DNA of 64,000 nt from Lachnospiraceae bacterium. GTDB taxonomy: Bacteria; Bacillota; Clostridia; Lachnospirales; Lachnospiraceae. Within the stretch, counting starts at the first letter, position 1. The number at the start of each line of letters is the position of its first letter. The position numbers and the translations under genes were made by a program. The stretch covers positions 1-64,000 of the forward strand of contig JAFUXA010000013.1 in assembly GCA_017470985.1 (NCBI GenBank), read 5' to 3'. The notes under the pieces are model-generated. The model saw only the letters and a program-made list of their open reading frames with translations. It did not search any database and was not told where the DNA came from. Of this stretch, positions 43,522 through 51,698 are shown piece by piece.

Positions 43522-44469
43522 ATGTCAGAAAAAGACAATAAAAAACGCTATAAAAGCGTGAGCTATGCCAAGTGGGGATATGTATTTATCTTGCCGTTCT
43601 TTCTGGCATTTGCGGTTTTTCAATTAATACCTATGATATCTACTGTGTTCTATAGTTTTTTTGAATATTATAGAAGTGGATTGAAAATAATTGGACCTAC
43701 ATTTGTTGGATTAGATAATTATAAAGAATTAATACAATCTGATTTCTTGAAGTATACAGGAAATACACTCCTTTTATGGATTGCAGGTTTTATACCACAG
43801 ATTGTCGTATCATTAATTCTTGCAGCATGGTTCTCAGATGAGATGCTTAAGCTCAAAGGTAAGCAGTTCTTTAAAACTGTAATATATATGCCGAATTTGA
43901 TTATGGCCAGTGCATTTTCAATGTTGTTCTTTGCATTGTTTTCAAATATCGGTCCTGTAAATGGATTCTTGATTTCTTCAGGAATTGCCAAGAACGGAAT
44001 TAGTTTCTTTACCTCAGTCGGATGGACAAGAGCTCTTATTGCTTTGATGAACTTCCTTATGTGGTTTGGAAATACAACAATTTTGCTCATGGCTGCTATT
44101 ATGGGTATCAGCCCATCACTTTTTGAAGCAGCGAAGATTGATGGTGCAACCAGCACACAGATATTCTTTAGAATTACATTGCCAAGCATTAAACCAATCC
44201 TTGTATATGTATTTATTACATCAATGATCGGTGGTTTGCAGATGTACGATGTTCCACAGATTTTGACAAATGGAAATGGTAATCCAGACAGAACTTCAAT
44301 GACACTTTTGATGTTCTTGAATCATCATCTGTATAGTAAGAACTTCGGTATGGCAGGTGCTCTTTCAGTTATCTTGTTTATTATATGTGCAATTCTTTGC
44401 TTATGCGTTTACTCGACAATGAATGAAAAAGACGATTCAGCGCCAAAGAAAAAGAAGGCAAAGAAGTAG
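43522..44469 (+). CDS. ABC sugar permease subunit 1
   Basis: About 315 residues with six membrane segments. WGYVFILPFFLAFAVFQLIPMISTVFYSFF at the start and the cytoplasmic EAA loop (FEAAKIDGATSTQIFFRITLPSIKPIL), which docks on the ATPase, are typical of MalF/CebF-like permeases. The ATG at 43522 gives the usual charged start MSEKDNKKRY; the longer frame runs through the intercistronic hairpin. It partners with the next permease. Confidence 0.92.
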   Translation: MSEKDNKKRYKSVSYAKWGYVFILPFFLAFAVFQLIPMISTVFYSFFEYYRSGLKIIGPTFVGLDNYKELIQSDFLKYTGNTLLLWIAGFIPQIVVSLILAAWFSDEMLKLKGKQFFKTVIYMPNLIMASAFSMLFFALFSNIGPVNGFLISSGIAKNGISFFTSVGWTRALIALMNFLMWFGNTTILLMAAIMGISPSLFEAAKIDGATSTQIFFRITLPSIKPILVYVFITSMIGGLQMYDVPQILTNGNGNPDRTSMTLLMFLNHHLYSKNFGMAGALSVILFIICAILCLCVYSTMNEKDDSAPKKKKAKK

Positions 44470-44487
44470 GACAAAGGAGGTAACATA

Positions 44488-45360
44488 ATGAGCGATAATA
44501 CAAATAAGAAAAAAGTGAAGGAACATGTACGTGTTACTCCAAGACTTATAATTTCATATATAGTATTGGCGATACTTACATTTTTGTGCTTGTTCTTCTT
44601 TTATATATTAATAATTAATTCAACACGAAGCCATATTCAGATACAGCAGGGATTTAGCTTCTTACCTGGAGGACATTTCCTGAAGAATTTCTCTAATGTA
44701 ATAAATGATGCGAAACTTCCGATACTGACAGGTTTGAAGAATTCACTTATTGTATCTACATGTGCAGCAGTTCTGTCTTGCTATTTCTCGGCTTTGACAG
44801 CATACGGTTTGTACGCATATGACTTCAAATTGAAAAAGGCCGCAGTAGTATTTATTCTGTTAATTCTGGTAATGCCAACGCAGGTATCTGCACTTGGTTT
44901 TATTCAGTTGATTACCAAGATTAATTTGATGGATACACTTTTCCCACTGTTTCTTCCTTCAATTGCAGCTCCGGCAGTATTCTACTTCATGTATTCATAT
45001 ATGCAGAGTTCCCTTCCTATGGAACTATTGGAAGCTGCGAGAATTGATGGATGCAGTGAGTTCAAGACATTTAACAAGATTGTGCTTCCAATTATGAAGC
45101 CGGCGTTGGCTGTACAGGCAATCTTCGTATTTGTTAGCAATTGGAATAATTTCTTCATGCCAGCATTGGTTATTTCTTCAAATGACAAGAAGACACTTCC
45201 AATCCTGATTGCAAGTTTGCGATCAGCTGATTTCCTGAAGTTTGATATGGGAAAGATTTACATGTTTATCCTATTGGCGATTGTTCCAATCATTATCGTG
45301 TACATCCTGCTTTCTAAGTATATTGTAGCAGGCGTTACACTTGGTGGTGTAAAGGAATAA
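44488..45360 (+). CDS. ABC sugar permease subunit 2
   Basis: 290 residues, six membrane segments, MalG/CebG type. EAA loop: LEAARIDGCSEFKTFNKIVLPIMKPAL. FLPGGHFLKNFSNVI near the start and KYIVAGVTLGGVKE at the end are characteristic. AGGAGG lies before the ATG, 18 bases after the first permease. No ATPase gene follows; a terminator does. The importer must therefore use a shared MsiK/MsmK-type ATPase encoded elsewhere, as is common in Firmicutes. Confidence 0.92.
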   Translation: MSDNTNKKKVKEHVRVTPRLIISYIVLAILTFLCLFFFYILIINSTRSHIQIQQGFSFLPGGHFLKNFSNVINDAKLPILTGLKNSLIVSTCAAVLSCYFSALTAYGLYAYDFKLKKAAVVFILLILVMPTQVSALGFIQLITKINLMDTLFPLFLPSIAAPAVFYFMYSYMQSSLPMELLEAARIDGCSEFKTFNKIVLPIMKPALAVQAIFVFVSNWNNFFMPALVISSNDKKTLPILIASLRSADFLKFDMGKIYMFILLAIVPIIIVYILLSKYIVAGVTLGGVKE

Positions 45361-45391
45361 TATATATTGAGGGAAGTATTATATAATATAA

Positions 45392-45457
45392 ATATCCCCT
45401 GAAGTATAGCTCATAATCTAAGTTGGGATTGTGAATATACTTCGGGGGATATTTTTA
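45392..45457 (+). terminator. Terminator of the cellobiose ABC operon
   Basis: ATATCCCCTGAAGTATA pairs with TATACTTCGGGGGATAT almost perfectly, followed by TTTTT. Confidence 0.85.
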
Positions 45458-45504
45458 TGAAATTATTGCTTGGCAGTGTTGAATTATTTTTATTTAAATA
45501 AAAG

Positions 45505-45576
45505 AAAGGGCCGCCGCATTAGAAGAAAAGTAAAGAGGGTACATATCATTAACCATCCGGTGTGGCAGCCCTTTTT
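45505..45576. terminator. Long-loop hairpin between convergent operons
   Basis: AAAGGGCCGCCGC pairs with GTGTGGCAGCCCTTT (one mismatch, one wobble) across a loop of about 40 bases, with TTTTTT on the plus side. It is probably a terminator for the esterase gene on the minus strand or a backup for the ABC operon. Confidence 0.5.
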
Positions 45577-45603
45577 TAGTGAAATATATTAATAGATAAG
45601 CAA

Positions 45604-46509
45604 TTACATATGTTTTTTGAAAAAGGAAAGGGTTTGATCCACCACAGTGTTTGCTTCCGGGAGAAGACCGGCAAGAATTGGGAATGCATGAAAAGCATCG
45701 GGCCAGCCCTCTCCTTCCACTTTTCCTCCAGCAGCTGTGATTAATTCCTTTAATTTTTCGGAGTCTGCCGCTAAAATTTCGCCCTTATCCCAGGCAAAAT
45801 AAGCCGGTGGGAAATTTTTATAGTCAGATAGAAGAGGATTACATATAGGATCAGACAATAGGCTGTCGTTTTTAAAATAAAAATCCTTTAACTGCTGCAT
45901 TGCATTGGGGGAGAGTGAAATATCGGTGGAAGCATTTTTTTCCCAATCTAAGGAGTAATCCCAGGCACAGGGAGTGGAATAAAGAGCGACAGCGTTTGGA
46001 AGTCTTAAATTGTGTTTCATAGCAAGTAAAGTAGTGGTTAGTGTCATATAGGCTCCGCCGCTTTCACCCAGAACAAAAATTGGTTTGTCAGGATATCGGT
46101 TCAGTAGTTCCTTATATCCAGCAAAGCAATCTTCCTGAGCTGCGGGAGCTGGATGCTTTGGGGCTAAGCGATAAGAAGAGGTGTAGGTAACGTAACCAGT
46201 TTTAGAGGCCAATATAGATGCAAAATGACGAGATGTTTTTGCGTTACCGGCAACCATTCCACCGCCATGGATATAGAATAGTATTGCGGATTCGTCTACT
46301 TCCTTTGGAATACAGACTTCTCCCTTCATAGTTCCTAGTTTCACCGGTCGAAATGTTACGTCAGGAGCGTTTTTTAATGTAAGAAGTGAGAGATCATTTG
46401 TAATACGCATAACATAGGGATTTATTTTTTTGTTATTATTACTGATTCCCTGACGATTGTATTGTTTTTTCATAACAGTTTTCATGTATTTCATAGTTTC
46501 ACTAGCCAT
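45604..46509 (-). CDS. Alpha/beta hydrolase, HSL-type esterase (paralogue A)
   Basis: About 301 residues, cytoplasmic. Oxyanion motif FYIHGGGMVAGNAKTSRHFAS, nucleophile in VLGESGGAYMTL, Asp in YFAWDKGEILAADSEKL, His in WPDAFHAFPILAG. It is clearly related to the esterase at 48040-48948, sharing the same order of motifs and the MAS.EM start. The hormone-sensitive-lipase family hydrolyses short-chain esters such as acetyl groups on sugars. The ATG at 46509 is preferred because GGAGG lies 7 bases before it, inside the longer frame. It is divergent from a TetR gene. Confidence 0.88.
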   Translation of the reverse strand: MASETMKYMKTVMKKQYNRQGISNNNKKINPYVMRITNDLSLLTLKNAPDVTFRPVKLGTMKGEVCIPKEVDESAILFYIHGGGMVAGNAKTSRHFASILASKTGYVTYTSSYRLAPKHPAPAAQEDCFAGYKELLNRYPDKPIFVLGESGGAYMTLTTTLLAMKHNLRLPNAVALYSTPCAWDYSLDWEKNASTDISLSPNAMQQLKDFYFKNDSLLSDPICNPLLSDYKNFPPAYFAWDKGEILAADSEKLKELITAAGGKVEGEGWPDAFHAFPILAGLLPEANTVVDQTLSFFKKHM

Positions 46510-46540
46510 AAGTTCCTCCATTCTTTAAAAACTACATTTG

Positions 46541-46568
46541 TTGACTTTTGCTTTGTGATAAGTATAAA
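46541..46568 (+). promoter_or_regulatory. Promoter of the TetR gene at 46641
   Basis: TTGACT (46541-46546), 16-base spacer, TATAAA (46563-46568), in the 131-base gap between the divergent esterase and TetR genes. Confidence 0.5.
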
Positions 46569-46640
46569 ATGGTGGAAACAAAGATTCAATGCGATATTTT
46601 CAATAAACAACAATTTACGGGAAGGATGTAGATTTATAAA

Positions 46641-47234
46641 ATGAAAACAAGATCAAACAAATCGAAAGAGGGATTACAAAAGGAGCTTATCCGACTAATG
46701 AAATATAAAAAAATCCAGGAGATTACTGTTACGGAATTGTGTGAAAAGGCTGATATTAATCGTTCAACGTTCTATAAATATTATGCACTACCACAGGATG
46801 TAATGGAAGAATATATAAAAGAAATGTATGGGGAAGGGATTTTGATTATGACTGAACATTATAAAGGTGATACAGAACAAGTGCTTTTTCATCGATTTGA
46901 AAAAATGTGTCGATTGTACTTTAACAGGACACTGGAATGCCGGGATGCGATTGCAAATAATATACAGTATTTTTCTTCCATGCAAAATCGCTATGATGTA
47001 GCAAAAAGTTATTCAAATATATCTACAGAATTGCGTTATAAAGGCAGTTTCTTTTGGGGAGGGATTAGTAGTGTGATTCAAAACTGGCTATTTATAACCG
47101 GTGATGAATCACCGGAATATATTGCAACTTTGTTGACAAAGATGTCTATGGATTTTTGCAAACAAAATCCGGAAGCATATGTATTTTTGGGCTTATCAGC
47201 TCCACAGTCTGGCGGAGACATGGAAAGTCTGTAA
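46641..47234 (+). CDS. TetR/AcrR-family regulator
   Basis: 197 residues. N-terminal helix-turn-helix: ELIRLMKYKKIQEITVTELCEKADINRSTFYKYYALPQDVMEEYI. The C-terminal ligand domain resembles the TetR_C 'YxiI/dihydroxyacetone-type' helical fold but is not assignable to a ligand. It is divergent from esterase paralogue A and so probably represses it. It converges with a second TetR gene, with 22 bases between stops. Confidence 0.9.
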   Translation: MKTRSNKSKEGLQKELIRLMKYKKIQEITVTELCEKADINRSTFYKYYALPQDVMEEYIKEMYGEGILIMTEHYKGDTEQVLFHRFEKMCRLYFNRTLECRDAIANNIQYFSSMQNRYDVAKSYSNISTELRYKGSFFWGGISSVIQNWLFITGDESPEYIATLLTKMSMDFCKQNPEAYVFLGLSAPQSGGDMESL

Positions 47235-47256
47235 TAAGGAACATGATAAGGGAGTG

Positions 47257-47865
47257 TTATTGTGAATGTCTTATTTTTGCTACAGTATCCAAAATCAGTT
47301 CTTCCGCATTTTTTACATGATCTACACGAAAAAAATAAGTGGTGATATGAAGAAAAGTATTTAGCATATATTGGGCAAATTCCTTATCGGTATTGTTATT
47401 TTTCAGGTAGTCTTCTAATAGTTCTACGATCATAACAGCAGTTAATCGTGCTTCTGCTTTAGATAGTGTTTTGCTATCTTTTATCAGTTGTTGGGTGTAT
47501 AAATCTATCATTTTCTCTTTCAAGTTAAATTCTTCTGTTTTAATAGAAAATAACCGAAGGATAATTTCTTTTTTGGAAACAATATATTCGTACAAAAGCA
47601 TGTTGATGGTTTCCAATGACATATCATTTTCTTTGGTTGTTACGGTAATCATATCTATCATTTCCGATACGATAGTTTCTTGTGCTCGTTCTAATATTTC
47701 ATATTTATCAGAAAAATGCTGATAAAAGGTAGAACGATTTATTCTTGCCTCATCCAAAATATTTTGTACAGTTATTTTCTCAAAGGATTTTGTTTCCATA
47801 ATTTCAAATAGAGCATAAGTAATATCTCTATCAGTTCTTTCAAATTGATTGGTTCGTCGCATCAT
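47257..47865 (-). CDS. TetR/AcrR-family regulator
   Basis: 202 residues. HTH region: DITYALFEIMETKSFEKITVQNILDEARINRSTFYQHFSDKYEILERA. The remaining helices form the ligand-binding dimer domain; the effector is unknown. The start is ATG at 47865 or 47862 (AAGGAG 4 or 7 bases upstream). It is divergent from esterase paralogue B with 174 bases between. A TGTTCG...CAAACA imperfect repeat (about 47905-47921) is a possible operator. With the other TetR it forms a mirror-like arrangement: esterase A - TetR > < TetR - esterase B. Confidence 0.9.
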   Translation of the reverse strand: MMRRTNQFERTDRDITYALFEIMETKSFEKITVQNILDEARINRSTFYQHFSDKYEILERAQETIVSEMIDMITVTTKENDMSLETINMLLYEYIVSKKEIILRLFSIKTEEFNLKEKMIDLYTQQLIKDSKTLSKAEARLTAVMIVELLEDYLKNNNTDKEFAQYMLNTFLHITTYFFRVDHVKNAEELILDTVAKIRHSQ

Positions 47866-48039
47866 TCGTCTCCTTTTCTATTTGATAACCCAATAATATC
47901 ATACAAAGTGTTCGATTAGCAAACAATAAATCCATTTTATCTCTTGTTGAGAAGTCTTTTAGAAATTATGATTTAACCAGAATAAAAGCAAATCATTTCT
48001 TCGAGAGAAAGTTTTTTGAAATGGAATGGAGGTATTTTT

Positions 48040-48948
48040 ATGGCTAGTAAAGAAATGGAAAGTTTAAAACAAATTATGCAGCAGATGATGGCAGCAGGGT
48101 TTGCACCAAAATTTGATGGAAGTGCAGATGCGATGCAGCTTCGTAAGGTAGTACAGCAGGCACAGGATAATATGGCTGAGATTACCGGAGTAAGCTTTAT
48201 AGATGATGAGTTTGCCGGAATCGAATCAGAGATTAGTATGCCTGATGATGCAAAGGATGACTATATTGTAGTTTATATTCACGGAGGTGGATTGATTTGT
48301 GGAAATGCAAAATCATCCAGAGGTTATGCATCCATGTTGGCAGATGAGTGCAAGCGACCTGTCATATCTTTCACTTATCGCTTGGCTCCGGAAAACAAGT
48401 TCCCAGCAATGACAAATGACAGCTATGATGTGTATAAGGCTGTTACCGAGCGCTATCCTGATAAGCCTGTTTATTTAATAGGGGAAAGCGGAGGTGCTTA
48501 TCTTTGCCTGGCAGTAGCTATGATGGCACGAGATACAGGAATTAAGATGCCTGCGGGTATTGTACCCTATTCTCCTCCGATTATTTTTAATGATGATATA
48601 GACAGAAACTTTGATGGAAATAAAGATTTTACCGTAAAACCGGATTCCTTTGTCTGGTTAGGAGGATTGGCAGCGGAGAGCACAGAAGCAACCAGAACAG
48701 AAAAATATTTAAATCTCACTTTAGATGATTATCACGATTTTTGTCCTGTTTTTTTAGCATGGGATGAGAGCGAGACATTATCCGTGGATTCTATATGGCT
48801 AACGAAAGCTTTTGAAAAGGCAGGTGTAGAATATGAAGCCTATTCCTACCCAGACTGCTTCCATGCATTCGCTACTACAGGCAGGGGAACACCAGAAAGT
48901 TATGAGATTATGAAAAATACTGTTAAGTTTTTTGACAAGCATAAATAA
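48040..48948 (+). CDS. Alpha/beta hydrolase, HSL-type esterase (paralogue B)
   Basis: About 302 residues, cytoplasmic. VYIHGGGLICGNAKSSRGYASML, LIGESGGAYLCLAVAM, FLAWDESETLSVDS and YPDCFHAFATTG supply the oxyanion hole, Ser, Asp and His. It is a paralogue of the gene at 45604-46509 with the same architecture. Probably a deacylase on a sugar or plant-derived ester. The ATG at 48040 has GGAGG 7 bases upstream; the longer frame includes that ribosome site. The phosphotriesterase-like gene follows after 65 bases, possibly on the same transcript. Confidence 0.88.
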   Translation: MASKEMESLKQIMQQMMAAGFAPKFDGSADAMQLRKVVQQAQDNMAEITGVSFIDDEFAGIESEISMPDDAKDDYIVVYIHGGGLICGNAKSSRGYASMLADECKRPVISFTYRLAPENKFPAMTNDSYDVYKAVTERYPDKPVYLIGESGGAYLCLAVAMMARDTGIKMPAGIVPYSPPIIFNDDIDRNFDGNKDFTVKPDSFVWLGGLAAESTEATRTEKYLNLTLDDYHDFCPVFLAWDESETLSVDSIWLTKAFEKAGVEYEAYSYPDCFHAFATTGRGTPESYEIMKNTVKFFDKHK

Positions 48949-49013
48949 AATTCGAAATACAGTATATATGGGCAGATTTTTTATCTGCCCAATACTTTAA
49001 TGGAGGATAAATT

Positions 49014-50111
49014 ATGAGTAAAAAAATTACAACGGTATGCGGAGATATTGAGCCGAAAGATTTGGGAGTGACTTCGCTACATGAGCACACCTATTTGGAT
49101 ATGAGTATTTCCAGAGAGTTTATGAAAAGATATTTTCCTGATATACCAAAGGAAAAATTGGCATTTCGTCCAGAAAATTATACTTTTTTAAAGTCAGGAA
49201 CTTATCTCATGTCTAATGATTTGGCAGAAGTTGACGACGAAGAATTTTTGATTAAGGAATACACCTATTTCAAAGAGGCAGGTGGAAAATCTGTTTGTGA
49301 TTGCTCACCATGTGGAAGTGGAGGAGATATCAATAGAATTGTTTCGCTATCAAAAAAATTGGATTTGAATATTATATGTGCCACTGGAATTTATACCTTG
49401 ACTTCCCGTCCGCCGGAACTATTGGGAAAAGACGATGCATTCTATTACAATTATTTTAAAAATGAAGTGAATAATGGAAGAGACGGAACAGATATTCGCC
49501 CGGGTATGTTAAAATGTGCCATCGCGACTATGGATGCAAACGGAATCATGGATGGAGAACTGGCCGGGGTAAGAGCCTGTGGAAAATTATCCGGTGAAAC
49601 AGGACTTTCTGTTCATATTCATACAGATCCTAACATCCCCGGAGAACTTGTAGTAGAAACAGCAAAACTGGCAATCTCTTCAGGTGCCGAACCGGATAAA
49701 GTACATATTTGCCACATGGATAATCGGTTGTGTGCAGATGTACCGGTGGCATCTTATCTGACGGATAAAAACCTGGCTAGAAATGTGAGCGTAGAGACGC
49801 AAAAACAGCTGCTGGATTTGGGGGTTACTATCGGGTTTGATACTTTTGGAATGCCACTGACAAATGATAATTATTTTGTGACAGAGGACATTGATCGCTT
49901 AAAAGCACTTCTTATTTTACTGGATGAGGGTTATGAAAATCAGATTACAGTTGGATGTGATTTTTCAAATAAGCTTTTGGGAAGAAGTTATGGAAGTCAC
50001 GGAGTGGCAAGAAGTTTGGAATATCTTATCCCTATGTTAAAAAAATATAACAAAGAATCCGCAATTCAAAAGATTTTTGTAGAGAATCCGGCGAGAATTT
50101 TGGCATATTAA
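49014..50111 (+). CDS. Phosphotriesterase-family metal hydrolase
   Basis: 365 residues, a TIM-barrel amidohydrolase. The N-terminal metal motif is VTSLHEHTYLD, the likely carboxylated lysine lies in GMLKCAIATMDANG, the next His ligands in VHIHTDPN and VHICHMDN, and the final Asp in TVGCDFSNKL. Natural substrates of this family in gut bacteria are mostly unknown; several characterised relatives open lactones. With esterases, a GPH carrier and a GH3 around it, a sugar-lactone or ester substrate is a reasonable guess. GGAGG precedes the ATG. Part of this gene is duplicated at 54001-54073. Confidence 0.85.
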   Translation: MSKKITTVCGDIEPKDLGVTSLHEHTYLDMSISREFMKRYFPDIPKEKLAFRPENYTFLKSGTYLMSNDLAEVDDEEFLIKEYTYFKEAGGKSVCDCSPCGSGGDINRIVSLSKKLDLNIICATGIYTLTSRPPELLGKDDAFYYNYFKNEVNNGRDGTDIRPGMLKCAIATMDANGIMDGELAGVRACGKLSGETGLSVHIHTDPNIPGELVVETAKLAISSGAEPDKVHICHMDNRLCADVPVASYLTDKNLARNVSVETQKQLLDLGVTIGFDTFGMPLTNDNYFVTEDIDRLKALLILLDEGYENQITVGCDFSNKLLGRSYGSHGVARSLEYLIPMLKKYNKESAIQKIFVENPARILAY

Positions 50112-50145
50112 AATGAAATATAAATGGAGAAGAAAGAGGCATAAA

Positions 50146-51591
50146 ATGGAAAATAATAAAATTATTTATAAACGCGCGAAAATGTCACATATTGCTTTTT
50201 CGCAATTATTTGGTGCTGCATCTATGTGTTTTTACATGCTGATGACATATGCTACATATATTGGTAATGTTAATTATGGAATAATAGTTGCTGTTACAGG
50301 AGTAATTATTACAGTATCCAGATTATTTGACGGAATTACAGACCCTTTAGTTGCGTTTATCATTGAGAGATTTGATTCTAAATTTGGTAAAGTACGAATA
50401 TTTTTATTTTTTGGGTGGGGTATCATGGCTTGTGCTACTACATTAATGTGTAATATAGGGCCGGGACATTTGAACGGTATCCTGGGATTGATTTTCTTTG
50501 TTGTGTGCTACGCTATTTACATAATCGGATACACTTGTATGGGTATTGCCGGAGCGATTACCGGAAATATTATGACGAATGATCCACGCCAGCGTCCTAC
50601 TATCTCGGTTTTTGGAACAATTTATTCTTATCTTGCACCCATGCTGATTTCTATCATTTCTATGGTTGTGCTCTTACCCAAATATGACAATCAGGTGGGA
50701 CAGGGATTCTTAGCAGAATTTAATTTGGTTGCAATTGTAATGGCGTTCATATTTTGTCTCTTTGCCTGCCTTGGAATTACACCTTATGATAAACCGGAAA
50801 ACTTCCGGGGGAATGTGGAAAAAGAAAAAAATGATAAAACTTCGTTTCGAGATATTGTAGCGCTTATCCGTGATAACAAGGAGTTACAGAGATATATGTG
50901 GGCCGCCGTTTCAGATAAATTGGCACAGACTGTAGGCTCCGTATCAGTTGTTTCTGTGATGCTTTTTGGTATTATGATTGGAAATTACAGTATTTCCACT
51001 ATTCTTTCCACAGTGGCCATATTACCTGGCATTATTTTCGCCATAATTGGTGCCAAGCTGGCAGGAAAGAACGGCAATAAAAAGACTATGGTGGATTGGA
51101 CTTGGGTATGTCTGTTCCTGAATATCTTATATGGTCTGTTTTTACTGTTTACCGATACTACAAAGATTACGGTTGCGTTGATTCCATCCATTATATTTTT
51201 TGTTTTTACGTTTGGAAACAACGCCGTGAAAATGGTGGTGTCTACAGCAACAAATGCTTATCGAATGGATGTAGTGGATTATGAGTGCTATCGTTCCGGT
51301 AATTTCATGCCTGCAACGGTTTCAGCAGCGTATAGTTTTGTGGATAAGTTGGTGTCTTCCCTCGGAGCCACCATTGCAACAGGAATGATTGCACTGATTG
51401 GATATACGGACACTGTACCTCAAAATGGGGACCCTCTGACAATGGGGGTAAAGATAATGACGGTTCTTTTGTTATGTGGCTTCCCGATTCTAGGTTGGGT
51501 GATTACTCTGATTGCTTTGAAAAACAGTGAACTTTCTAAAGAAAAGATGGAAGAAGTGCAGAGAACCATTAAAGAGCGTCAGACAAAATAA
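50146..51591 (+). CDS. GPH-family sugar:cation symporter
   Basis: 481 residues, about 12 membrane segments. AVTGVIITVSRLFDGITDPLVAFIIERFDSKFGKVRIFLF is the family's loop signature, with MDVVDYECYRSGNFMPATVSAAYSFVDKL in the second half. It is closest in these marks to the carrier at 59847-61388 (TYRSGKYIPGIMGTLFSLVDKL). The ATG at 50146 follows AGAAAGAGG; the longer frame starts 2 bases after the previous stop. It probably imports the substrate handled by the hydrolases of this block. A strong terminator follows. Confidence 0.9.
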   Translation: MENNKIIYKRAKMSHIAFSQLFGAASMCFYMLMTYATYIGNVNYGIIVAVTGVIITVSRLFDGITDPLVAFIIERFDSKFGKVRIFLFFGWGIMACATTLMCNIGPGHLNGILGLIFFVVCYAIYIIGYTCMGIAGAITGNIMTNDPRQRPTISVFGTIYSYLAPMLISIISMVVLLPKYDNQVGQGFLAEFNLVAIVMAFIFCLFACLGITPYDKPENFRGNVEKEKNDKTSFRDIVALIRDNKELQRYMWAAVSDKLAQTVGSVSVVSVMLFGIMIGNYSISTILSTVAILPGIIFAIIGAKLAGKNGNKKTMVDWTWVCLFLNILYGLFLLFTDTTKITVALIPSIIFFVFTFGNNAVKMVVSTATNAYRMDVVDYECYRSGNFMPATVSAAYSFVDKLVSSLGATIATGMIALIGYTDTVPQNGDPLTMGVKIMTVLLLCGFPILGWVITLIALKNSELSKEKMEEVQRTIKERQTK

Positions 51592-51621
51592 GGGTTTCAT
51601 ACTTATATATTTAGAAAATAG

Positions 51622-51660
51622 AAATTCCCATATATGTGGTAGTCATATATGGGAATTTTT
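51622..51660 (+). terminator. Strong intrinsic terminator
   Basis: AAATTCCCATATATG (51622-51636) pairs perfectly with CATATATGGGAATTT (from 51644), with a seven-base loop and a long T run. It lies only about 40 bases before the GH3 start, so GH3 needs its own promoter or read-through. Confidence 0.85.
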
Positions 51661-51698
51661 TTAAGACAATCCATTCAGTAGAAGATAGGAGAAATTAT

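Noticed and set aside
51636..51698. N-terminal extension of GH3 starting in the terminator
   Set aside because: It would begin inside a perfect terminator stem with no ribosome site; the TTG at 51699 has AGGAG at ideal spacing.
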